Shown: piece by piece, positions 31,923 to 41,650 of the stretch
Layout of the letters: every line of letters starts with the position of its first letter
How positions within the stretch are numbered: position 1 is the stretch's first letter
NCBI GenBank assembly: GCA_032718475.1
Contig: JAUCBJ010003703.1
Location: forward strand, 1-64,000
Length of the DNA stretch: 64,000 nucleotides
Reading direction: 5' to 3'
DNA from: Nemertoderma westbladi
Lineage: Eukaryota; Xenacoelomorpha; Nemertodermatida; Nemertodermatidae
Notes under the pieces: generated by a model
What the model was told of the DNA's origin: nothing
What the model saw: the letters and a program-made list of their open reading frames with translations, nothing else
Database searches by the model: none
Program-made: the position numbers and the translations under genes

Positions 31923-33720
31923 TTATACATAATGATGTCCATTGTATATCATATACGTGTAAAGTAGCGTGGTTGATAGATGAGCCTCTGCATTTATACG
32001 GGCTTGGCACCGTTTTTTGTGTTCTTCATGAATGTAAAACACAAAAAGCTGCATTACTGTAATTATTATTTCATATAATCGTATAATTGTTTCCCCGTTG
32101 TAGCAAATACAGTATAACATCTGTTGTGGTGATTGTGTCCCCCGTTGTGGCGATTGTTTCCTCCGTTGTGGCAACTATATCCTCCGTAAAATTATATTGT
32201 AAAATAATATTGTGGTAATTAGATGCAGTGTAGTCTTGTGGTAAATAGATTGTGGTAATTAGACGCAGTGTTGTGTTGTGGTAATTAGACGCAGTATAGT
32301 GTTGTGGTAATTAGACGCAGTATAGTCTTGTGGTAATTAGACACTCTTGCATTCTGTATATTGTGGTAATTAGATGCCATTGGAAAATAATATTGTGGTA
32401 ATTAGATGCAGTGTGCAGTGTAGTCTTGTTCGTAAATAGATTGTGGTAATTAGACGCAGTATAGTCTTGTGGTAATTAGACACTTGCGTTCTGTATATTG
32501 TGGTAATTAGATGCCATTGTAAAATAATATTGTGGTAATTAGATGCAGTGTAGTCTTGTGGTAAATAGATTGTGGTAATTAGATGCAGTATAGTGTTGTG
32601 GTAATTAGACACAGTGTAGTCTTGTGGTAATTAGACGCAGTATAGTCTTGTGGTAATTAGACACTTGCGTTCTGTATATTGTGGTAATTAGATGCCATTG
32701 TAAAATAATATTGTGGTAATTAGATGCAGTGTGCAGTGTAGTCTTGTTCGTAAATAGATTGTGGTAATTAGACGCAGTGTTGTGTTGTGGTAATTAGACG
32801 CAGTATAGTGTTGTGGTAATTAGACGCAGTATAGTCTTGTGGTAATTAGACACTCTTGCATTCTGTATATTGTGGTAATTAGATGCCATTGTAAAATAAT
32901 ATTGTGGTAATTAGATGCAGTGTAGTCTTGTGGTAATTAGACACTTGCGTTCTGTATATTGTGGTAATTAGATGCCATTGTAGAATAATATTGTGGTAAT
33001 TAGATGCAGTGTAGTCTTGTGGTAAATAGATTGTGGTAATTAGACGCAGTATAGTGTTGTGGTAATTAGACACAGTGTAGTCTTGTGGTAATTAGACGCA
33101 GTATAGTCTTGTGGTAATTAGACACTTGCGTTGTGTATATTGTGGTAATTAGATGCCATTGTAAAATAATATTGTGGTAATTAGATGCAGTGTGCAGTGT
33201 AGTCTTGTTCGTAAATAGATTGTGGTAATTAGACGCAGTGTTGTGTTGTGGTAATTAGACGCAGTATAGTGTTGTGGTAATTAGACGCAGTATAATCTTG
33301 TGGTAATTAGACACTCTTGCATTCTGTATATTGTGGTAATTAGATGCCATTGTAAAATAATATTGTGGTAATTAGATGCAGTGTAGTCTTGTGGTAAATA
33401 GATTGTATTAATTAGACGCAGTGTTGTGTTGTGGTAATTAGACGCAGTATAGTGTTGTGGTAATTAGACGCTGTATAGTATTGTGGTAATTAGACACTTG
33501 CGTTCTGTATATTGTGGTAATTAGATGCGCAGTTAGTCTTGTGGTAAATAGACACTTGCGTTCTGTATATCAGTATATTGTGGTAATTAGATGCCATTGT
33601 AAAATAATATTGTGGTAATTAGATGCCTGTATCGAATTATTGGGGTAGATTGTGGTAGATTGTGGTAGTTTGTGGTTGGTTGGGGTAGGTTGGGGTAATT
33701 AGTAGGACCCCTACAGATCT
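31923..33720 (-). repeat. Right arm: inverted block and higher-order array
   Basis: Mirror image of the left arm. The hairpin block is at 31,923-32,190 and the array of TTGTGGTAATTAGA words at 32,175-33,640. The outer edge (33,600-33,715) matches 28,545-28,620 inverted, including the TGGTAGATTGTGGTAG/CTACCACAATCTACC words. Unit order and copy number differ from the left arm, so each arm has continued to rearrange. Confidence 0.9.
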
Positions 33721-34170
33721 ACTGGCTGACTGGCAGACTGAGTTCGAATGCTATCAACCATTCTTCTATTGCATCGTTGATCTGAGTTGTTTTGTTAGAT
33801 TTAATATGTAATAAAACTACCCGACTACCGTCAGACCGTAATGCTGTAATGTACTGGTTTATGAGTATAAAGTATAAACAAAGTCAGAAAGTGGAGAAGT
33901 TGGCTCACTAAATGTAGCTGTGTAGTGGACTAACTGCAACATGCTGACATGCCAGGTCGTATTATAGTACAGTCTGACAGTGCAGCGCAGCAGTGATACC
34001 GGTACCATTAGGTCATACTCATACAGTCATACCATACCAGGCTTCAATATATTTTTTTTAATTTTACCTACCCGGTCCGGCTCCGGTTCCGGCTCCGGTA
34101 CTTTTGGAATTTACCCGGTCCGGTTCCGGCTCCGGCAAAAATCTGGCTCCGGTCTAACGCTATTCCCTAT

Positions 34171-34719
34171 ACGGAAATTTTACCATGGATATCTCTCACA
34201 ATGACATCAAAAATTTCCCGATAGGGAAATATTGCAAAATTTCATAAAAGTTTAGGTGGTTTGTTGATAACTGATATAAATGTATAACTGCAAACAGCAC
34301 TGTGAGCTGAAATTCCAACATGTTTGTCTGTTTGTTGTTGTGCTTTCTATGCCTCTCTACAGCTCTATGCTACATACATGCAGTACATAAATCATGTAGA
34401 ATATCTATAGCACAGACCTGTAGACTTTAGATGTGTTGTTAATACCACTGTGCGTTCATGCATCTTCTTTCATTGTCTTTGGAATAGCCTATGTACAGAT
34501 GTATACGTTCGTTCATACTATAGATTAATATGTACTGTATATTGCATTGGTGTATTATTGTATTTGTCTGTTTGTATTAATATATATTATAGTTATATTA
34601 TATTTATTCATAGCCATTGCCATAGTTTTGGATTACAGTAAATTTCTATTTGAATTTGAGTGTAGCATTATTAAAAATAATAGGGTGGTATATGTAAAGC
34701 CTGTTGTCAGCTGACTAAT
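34171..34719. other. Spacer, no gene seen
   Basis: Begins with more CCCTATAGGG-type repeat (to about 34,245), the downstream half of the repeat interrupted by the hAT-type element. The rest is AT-rich and unassigned. Confidence 0.45.
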
Positions 34720-35940
34720 AACTATCCCTCGATGTTCCAGTATCTGAGCTCTATTAATTGGGCCTCCATCTTAGAGCCATTAGACCTACATTCATCATTG
34801 GACCTATTTCAAAAAGAGCTGATTTCCACATATAAACATAACATTCCAACTAAGTCAGGACCTTCATCCAGTAAACCTAAGTGGATAAATGGAATCGTCA
34901 AATCTCAAATAAGGATTAAGGAACAAGCTTGGATTAGCTACAAAAATAAAAAAAAAATTTCTTCATTCACAGCCTACAACAAGCAAGCTAGAAACAGATG
35001 TATTTCGGTAATTAAACAGGAGAAGGTTGCCTACGAACGTAAAACTGCAAGTAATGTCCCTAGTAACTCCAAAATATTTTGGAAATTTATACAGTCAAAG
35101 TACCAAAGGCAAGACAAGCAATACAGGATGATGGTTCGTTTGCTAGCTGATATTGAAAAGGCTACTTTTAATTTATTAATAAGTCAATGAATGAAAGAGC
35201 GCTTCGCTTGGAAGCTCGCCAACCTGCCAACATTTCTCCATGCTATTTAAGAATGGTAGTAAATATTTGTGTGAAAACTTCGGATCTATCAGTCTAACTT
35301 CAGTGGTCTGCAAACTTATGGAACGAAATATTGTCAATGAAACATACAGCTGTATATCTACATTAAGGAAAATAACCTTATACCCTATGGCCAATACGGT
35401 TTCCAGAAAGGCAGAAAGGGTGATCATGCACTCTGCAACTACTTGATTATATCTTCCATTGGTTCAAAGTACTAGATGATCGCATGTGCATCGATGTGTA
35501 CTTGGACTTTCGGAAAGCCTTTGATTCAGTGCCACAGCAGAGACTGATTGTCAAATTGCATGCCCCCTGGAATAACCGGCTTAAGTTATTAAATTGGTTT
35601 CGGGCGTTTCTCTGATGTTGTTGTCATGATGTTCCAACTCTACTCATTCATCTTTTCACCGATGACCTCAAAGACACCGCTATACTGCTATATTCGACCC
35701 CAGTAACATCACCTCTATTGCCCCAGTCTTTTTAACCACGACCAATGTAAGGCTGTAAGCCTGTAAGCTGTACTGCTGTAAGGTAATGCTCGACCACTCA
35801 CTAAAGTCCACAGATTTACAAAAAGACTTGGGAGTCCTATGATTAGTGATTGTGAATGACATTCGTGATTGGTTAATTCAACACATTACTCTTGGATACT
35901 ATTATCATGAAATCTTTAGTCAGTGTCTTTCATTTCGAAG
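34720..35940 (+). pseudogene. Decayed LINE polyprotein fragment
   Basis: Plus-strand non-LTR retrotransposon remnants in several frames. 34,732-35,190 encodes the endonuclease-RT linker (PKWINGIVKSQIRIKEQAW...KIFWKFIQSK). 35,240-35,350 encodes the start of RT (LFKNGSKYLCENFGSISLTS). 35,490-35,560 encodes DVYLDFRKAFDSVP, the first catalytic motif. Near 35,660 the catalytic box reads FTDD in place of FADD. Near 35,815 STDLQKDLGV marks the thumb. Deletions remove GVPQG and more. The motif set suits CR1/Jockey-type elements. Confidence 0.8.
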
Positions 35941-36185
35941 TGTGTGTTGTGCAAGGGAATTGCCATAAAAGCTTAAAAGGTGAAGGAATATTGTAAGGGG
36001 GGGTGATGTTTTTGATGAAAATAAACAACCTCTGATTAAAAGTAAATGATGTGTATAAATTCAAATATACAATAATGAAGTGTAGGTTAGGTAGTGTACC
36101 ATTATTCAATAGGCCTATATTTTGAATCAAAGCACTTAATATTATTCATTATTATTAAAACAGAAAACTTTTCTGGCAACCAACT

Positions 36186-36287
36186 CATGGAAAGCGTAGT
36201 CGTGGACGACCTGCCATAACATATATAGATCAACTTGAAAGGGATACTGAACTTGGGAGAAACGAAATTGCGACAACTATGGAGAGT
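36186..36287 (+). pseudogene. LINE C-terminal tail fragment
   Basis: Encodes HGKRSRGRPAITYIDQLERD followed by a MES-containing end. This GRPxxTYIDxLxxDT pattern is the C-terminal tail seen in the 62,469-63,650 LINE clade. Only the tail is present, and it lies just outside the left end of the 10-kb TIR element. Confidence 0.65.
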
Positions 36288-36339
36288 AGTAGTAGTAGTA
36301 TTAAAACAGAAACCAGGAAAGGTACGTACAGTCAGTCGG

Positions 36340-36620
36340 TGAGAAGTCAAAAATTGGACTTGAGTCCAAAATTGGACTTCAAATCCAGTTCAAGTCCAAA
36401 ATTGGACTTCTGTGAGTCCAATATTGGACTTCAAATCAGCCAATTGTTCCAGGGCCTTGGGTAATTGGATCGGGCGGGATTTTTTTTTTTTAATCGAAAA
36501 TATATCAAAAAATAAGAGTTTTGAACAGGGGGACCTGAAATTCACCAGGGGGAACTTGTTTTATAAGGCTTTAAATTTTTACAAAAGTCCAATATTGGAC
36601 TTTAAGTCCAATTTTGGACG
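36340..36620 (+). repeat. GTCCAATATTGGAC subterminal palindromes, left
   Basis: Repeated GTCCAA(T/A)ATTGGAC words, spaced tens of bases apart and mirrored at 46,305-46,380. They are probably recognition repeats of the outer TIR element. ORFs here are not coding. Confidence 0.8.
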
Positions 36621-37443
36621 CGACATTGAGAATCAAACTTAAATGTACATGAAGCATAACAGATGTGAGACAGCCAGACAGCTATTAAGTTATGGAAAGT
36701 TACCTTTGCAGCTCTGTATGTATCTTCAGTGTACTGTACTTAGAATATAATGGTACATTCTAGCATTCTAGGTACTTTGTACTTTACTTTTAGCATATTG
36801 TTTACATTCATGTTATGTCTAACCTTACAGCCTTATGTACCCAGGACTTTATAGAGTCTTTAGGACAGTAGGACTAGATTAGATTATGCCTGTATGCTCC
36901 AATAAATATTTAATTACAAATTATATTTGGTGGAAACTGGTAGCAATGCCAGGTTTGCCAACTGCAGCTGCTGCTAGTGCTAAGGCTAACTACAGTACAC
37001 AGTACAAGCTACGATTTCGTCTAAGCCTATGGGAGCCCTATCAGAAAGAAATACTACAAAGTTGATGCTACCACCATCTCTTCTAAGTTTTCCATACAAC
37101 AGGAAGGGTATTTTAAAACAGCTGGATAATGAAAGGGGATTAACTGATTAACGTGTTGGGGTCTCCACATAATAAGTACAACACACGTCATAAACCAATT
37201 GAGGCTGAGGGAAAGGAACAGGTTACAGAGGCAGGCTTTTCTAACTAAAACAATAATCGGCCAGGATCGGGAAGGAGCCCTATCACCACATACTACTAAC
37301 TACAATCCAGCAATCGGCATGCTGCATTGCAGCTGCATTATAGGCCCTATTAAGAATGCTGTCCCAGTGTCCCGGCTTGTTGACAAAAGTGAGCCTGCAC
37401 AACTCCCTTACACTCTTACAGCAGTACAGCCTTATCACCCATG

Positions 37444-37720
37444 ACATTTGCTAGATCATCCACATCTTCAAGGCCAGTGTCCTTTGAGACAGTAAGAAAG
37501 ATGCGTCTCAAGAAAGTCATGGGCTGTCCACCATGCTTATTCACTCCATGAGGTGCACTGGCTGGTCCCCATGACGGAAGCAATGTCCTGCAAAGCGGAG
37601 GCGGCTTTGTTCTAGTGTCAAGCTTGGGGGAACTAATGAGACACCTCCAACTCCAATGTTATATAGTGTCTGGTTGGAGATGTGTGCATTGTACTTGACA
37701 CAGTGAACCTAATCAAAACA
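37444..37720 (-). pseudogene. Second copy of the 62.5-kb LINE tail
   Basis: The minus strand closely matches 63,205-63,480, including the segment that encodes the QNRLRFAGHC, HGGQPMTFLRRILKDT-like and DLTNVMGD motifs. Indels break the frame. It shows that this LINE clade has several copies in this genome. Confidence 0.85.
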
Positions 37721-37839
37721 ATTAGTCAATTAACATTAACTCAATAACATAATAGGTTACAGTTTACAGTAGTCTTATTTTTGCCATACGAAAATACCAC
37801 AGGCAGACAGGTATGGGCGCTACCCTATAAGCATTTGAC

Positions 37840-38165
37840 GTCTATTTTCACACCTTAACAGGTATGTGGACGTCATTTTACGTCAATTATGTTTGTTGCA
37901 AGAACTCATCGTTTTGATGGTTGATGTAATTACGTAAAATTACGTCTTGAACACGTCTTGTTGACACGTTCCTGTATGAGACTTATACATGGTGGATATA
38001 ATTACCTAAAATGACGTGTTGAACACGTCTTGATGGCACGTATCTGTGTGATACTTTTCATGGTGGAAATAATTACCTAAAATGACGTCTTGACGGCACG
38101 TATCTGTGTGATGCTTTTCATGGTGGAAATAATTACCTAAAATTACGTCTTGAACACGTGTCTTA
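37840..38165 (+). repeat. ACGT-rich subterminal array with 71-bp tandem units
   Basis: The word TAATTAC(C/G)TAAAAT starts at 37,927, 37,999, 38,070 and 38,130, giving periods of 72, 71 and 60 bp. ACGTC, CACGT and GACGT words are abundant, here and at the opposite end (45,690-45,990). The mirrored placement suggests binding sites for the element's recombinase. Confidence 0.8.
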
Positions 38166-38910
38166 ATGACACATCTACTTACCACTTACAGACTTACCTA
38201 CTGAATGACTACAGTACGAGTACAGTATATTTAAATTAGTACAGTAGTAGTACCGGCAGACCGGTGCGGTACTACAGTACTACATACTAGACTCAGGCTA
38301 CTGCTGGAGCTGGAGTACAGCTGTACAGGTGACAGGATTGTCATTTCACGTTTGAACCACCTGGCTGCTGACCTACCTGGCCTAACATATCCTGCAGTCC
38401 TGTTTGGTGGCCTCCTGGCTGCCTGGCCTCCAACCTGCAACCTCCAGACCTCTGGACTCTTAAATTTCTTCTTACCAGTAACCTTATGTAGTACAGTTGT
38501 GCAGTGGCAGTAGTAGGCCTCTACACCTACAGTGCTGCAGTATCCCTATTGAAAAGTTTTACCTGTACGCCGACAGCAGGCAGGCTGAACACGTTCGGAA
38601 GTTCGGCACAGCTTTTCAACTTGCAGACTCTAAACACCCAAATCACACAAAATGGGTCTGTTGATATGCATATGTTTAAGGCTGTAAGGCTGACAATTAT
38701 GTAAAACTTTGTTGTTTTCCTATTTCAAAACCATGTGGTTCTGTCTCCCAGTGTGTTGTGCTGCCACTACTACATTCTGAAACATAGGTCCTACATTGCG
38801 AGTAGTACAGGCGAGGATATCATAAATTGGCCTACCATAAATAATATGCAAACAATCTAGGCCTATCTATCTAGGCACATCATTTATTGTGTGGTCAATT
38901 ATTATATAAA

Positions 38911-39130
38911 ATGGACAATAACCTTAAATGTTATGTTGTTATTGAATTTATTTTGGGAAAGCGTGTTGAAGTTGAATGGGCTTTAAGTTCATGGATCATT
39001 TCGTACGATAAAAGAAGTCAATCAGTCTTAACATATTGGCCCCGGAGTGTTGAATCAATGCGAAAAGAATTTGGTAATGTAGAGATGTCAAGTTGGGCGA
39101 AACACCGAGGAACTGTTTTGGCTTTTACAA
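38911..39130 (+). CDS. Exon 1 of a split gene (DUF4806-type N-terminus)
   Basis: Starts at the ATG of MDNNLKCYVVIEF and ends at ACAA|GTTAGT, a plausible splice donor. The encoded motif set (YVVIEF, SSWI, LTYWPRS, WAKHRGTVLAF) resembles the N-terminal domain of multicopy metazoan proteins that carry a C-terminal DUF4806 domain, in which a YxxVEF...SWI...YWP...W...KVL pattern is followed by a Lys/Ala-rich helix. The function of that family is unknown to me. This exon is followed in phase by exon 2. It lies inside the inner TIR element. The family match is from memory and moderately certain; the exon call rests on open frame and splice sites. Confidence 0.6.
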
Positions 39131-39359
39131 GTTAGTTCAATTTTGAAATATTTCCTTTATTGTTATCTGATCCATATATCATATATCTCCTTATGTATGT
39201 CTTTTTCTTTGTTCTCTCAGCTTCGTTGATTTTTCAGAGAATTGATCACAAAAAAAGGGTATTATTTAATTTATTAATTTGTGGGTTCATTTAAAGGCAT
39301 CTTGATAGATTTATCTAGTTATTATATATTTATTATAGGCCTATTGTTTTCCCTGACAG

Positions 39360-39565
39360 AGAATGTTGAGAAGGCTGAAAGACTTGCTGGTGAAGCAGTA
39401 ATGAGAAACGAAATATACTGCTCCGAAAGTGGTAGTGGTAGAGCACCACCAACAGACGATGAGCTGGGCGATAGACACAGGGGGTTGAGAAGAAAAAAGG
39501 GTATTGATTACAGGCAACTCGATACTGGTAATGCTAGTGATGGAGACGATTTGGAAAGTGATAAT
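39360..39565 (+). CDS. Exon 2 of the split gene
   Basis: The acceptor is a pyrimidine stretch ending CCTGACAG, and the donor is AAT|GTAAGT, a strong consensus. With exon 1 the split codon becomes AAG, and the frame runs through NVEKAERLAGEAVMRN, then a Ser/Gly/Asp/Glu-rich region that ends in GDDLESDN. The helix-like start followed by an acidic disordered region fits the DUF4806-type layout. The total of exons 1 and 2 is 142 codons without a stop. Confidence 0.65.
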
Positions 39566-39979
39566 GTAAGTAAAATGAGTGAGTAACGTTGATGCTAATT
39601 AATACATGTTTATATTTTAGGGGTCAGCCATTAATGACGTCCGAGGTCAGAGGGGGGCGAGGGGCTCTTCGAAATCCGGACATCTTCGGATAGGAGTTGG
39701 ATGGGGTTGGCTAAATTAGGATGTCCGATTTTCACTTTTCTTTATTTAGATTAATATAAATTTATCACTACTGTAATAAACGGGTTACCTAATTGGTTGA
39801 GGTCAGACCTTCTTCATTATTTTTCACAATATTTTGAGATTATAGGTAGAATACAGTCCATATGTCTAACACAATTGTTCTTTACGCTCATCTAATAATG
39901 TACCGTCATCATAATGTTCCCACTTCCCACACTATACTGTAGTATTCACACATTTTTCGTTCGTATATTTGCTATTTAG

Positions 39980-40093
39980 GACATCTTAGTGTCGGGCATC
40001 AAGCCTTCTTCAAAATTCCATTCGATACAGCGGCCACATCCTACCCCATCACCGCTCGACGTTGGTTATTTTAGAGATTGCGACAATATTTCT
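39980..40093 (+). CDS. Exon 3 of the split gene
   Basis: Bounded by CTATTTAG and TCT|GTAAGT. It is 114 nt (38 codons), phase 0 on both sides, and encodes DILVSGIKPSSKF followed by a Pro/His/Ser-rich stretch. It joins exon 2 in frame. No domain is recognised. The donor is a perfect match to GTAAGT, strengthening the exon call although the exon is too short to stand out as an ORF. Confidence 0.6.
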
Positions 40094-40173
40094 GTAAGTC
40101 ATTATTTTCAAAATGTCACCGAGACTGTCTGATGTGTGTGTCTGTATATATACAATAATATTTACTTAATAAA

Positions 40174-40458
40174 ATGACTTTACTTAAAATGACTCATGCA
40201 ATATCAGGTCTCCGTCAAATAAGGGGACAACTGACAAAGCAGTGCAAATTATATTTATACAAAACACTAGTATTACCACACCATAACTATTGCTGCGAAA
40301 TTTTAATATCACTCCATAATATTCATGGTTTCAAAGAACAACTATATTCTCTAGAAAAAATACAAAATTATGGTCTGCGGGTAGTACATAGCAAAAAAAT
40401 AGGAACAGAGTTACGGTCACAATCAAAGTTGCCTGCACTACTAAAGGCTCTATTATAA
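40174..40458 (+). pseudogene. LINE RT-tail fragment in intron 3
   Basis: A 94-codon frame resembling the post-catalytic region of CR1/Jockey-type polyproteins: ISGLRQIRGQLTKQCKLYLY, then KTLVLPHHNYCCEI and LYSLEKIQNYGLRVV. It is an isolated 5'-truncated insertion lying between exons 3 and 4 of the split gene. Confidence 0.75.
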
Positions 40459-40969
40459 AATTTATTTATTTATTAAATTATCTTTAGGGGCGTAGTAACT
40501 GGGTAATGTAGGGTCTGGTGCTTCAAAAGTACTGTGGTTGCCGACGCTTAATCTCAGCCAATCATAAGCTACGGTTGGCCATTCCCTCCAGGCTTCCACA
40601 ATTGTTTTCTCAATTGTTGAGTTTTGAGATTAAAAGATAGAATAATAATAATAATAATACTTATATATATATATATTGAATTTCCCGTGGGAAAATTTAG
40701 ACAGTATAAAAATAGATTCAGTTTCGGTTCTAGTTTCAGTTTGAAAACCCCCTTCCCCCTCTGTCACATTAATAAATTGGTAATAACGTCAAACAATTAA
40801 TACCCACCCCCCCGCCCCCAGGCAATTTTGGAGTCAATGGCTTCGATGTCCTCCTCAATTTATCGATTATACTCGATATTATTGTTTTTTCATTAAAGTT
40901 ACCCGCTCATCTACAAATGTGTTAAAGTCAAAGTCAACTTAACATTAAAGTATAGAACATCGCCGTGAC

Positions 40970-41050
40970 ACAAAAGTCGCCCCCCCCCCCCCCCCCTCCC
41001 TCTGTCACAAAATGTCACGCAAGCTCGACAAACCCCCCCCCCCCCCCAAG
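40970..41050 (+). repeat. Two poly(C) tracts
   Basis: Runs of cytosine at about 40,981-40,997 and 41,033-41,047, separated by a short segment containing GTCAC words. A similar GTCAC-flanked C-rich patch lies at 40,748-40,775. Low complexity; no gene. Confidence 0.85.
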
Positions 41051-41293
41051 TGCGTGTGTGACATACTTTATGAGCGCCCCTAGTTCCCTATATGCTTATA
41101 TGCTACTTGTTTGGCTTTTAATATAGCACCATGACAATAAAAAGATTAATCAGGTTGCAATCAAGTACCGTACCGTACCTGTACTTATTTTTTCAATTGG
41201 AATCAATTGGATCTGGTTCGATTCCTCGATTCCGTACATCTCATCAGTTATTAGTTTGTATAAAAATCACCTTTTTGTTTATTTTTGTTTTAG

Positions 41294-41650
41294 ACTAGAG
41301 GCAGTACAGGTTCTAGATGCTTGGGATAGGGATAATATGCAGATGCAGACAATTAACCAGGAACAGTTGAGGACATTAACTACTGATCCCGGATTCCAGT
41401 TATCGGTTAATCCAGGAACTGTCGGGACGCTTAATCCTGGTTGTAACTCGGGGTCGCTTACACCACGAACTATCGGTCCGCTTAATCCCGGTTGTAACTC
41501 GGGGTGGGGTCTCTTACTCCTCCAGGAACTGGAGATGTGAATGAGGGCGCACGTACGGAGGCCCGTCGAAAGCCGTATGAAATATTAATGGATAAACTAA
41601 ATACCATAATTGAGACACAGAAGTTTCACAGTAAACTGCTTAGTAACAGG
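41294..41650 (+). pseudogene. Exon 4 candidate, frameshifted
   Basis: Begins after TTTTGTTTTAG. The open frame encodes LEAVQVLDAWDRDNMQ, two copies of a NPGCNSG-containing repeat, then breaks near 41,500 where a short insertion shifts the frame. The next frame reads EARRKPYEILMDKLNTIIET followed by QKFHSKLLSN, a helical segment like that preceding DUF4806 domains. It is not in phase with exon 3, so an exon is missing or the gene is dead. The probable donor AACAGG|GTAATA at 41,651 is the first base of the minisatellite that follows. Confidence 0.5.

Larger units (their letters stand above)
28085..34162. mobile_element. Giant palindromic hAT-type element, 6.1 kb
   Basis: Flanked by the exact 8-bp duplication TTCCCTAT (28,077-28,084 and 34,163-34,170). 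The TIR reads TAGTGTTAGACCGGAGC on the left; the right end read inward is TAGCGTTAGACCGGAGC. GGCTCCGGTTCCGG-type subterminal repeats lie inside both ends. The interior is an imperfect palindrome: a higher-order repeat array at 28,590-30,010 is mirrored at 32,175-33,640, and blocks at 30,060-30,775 are mirrored at 31,923-32,190, around a spacer of about 1.1 kb. No transposase is recognised. The assignment to hAT rests on duplication length and TIR form. Confidence 0.88.

Noticed and set aside
31483-31932. 149- and 112-codon Val/Ser/Leu ORFs
   Set aside because: Low-complexity translation of the GTCN microsatellite; two frames stay open for the same stretch.
30515-32174. Conserved short protein (MPQRRKQSPQ...) in both palindrome arms
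   Set aside because: The similarity reflects duplication of the arms at DNA level; upstream parts are tandem-repeat translation and there is no domain or splice evidence.
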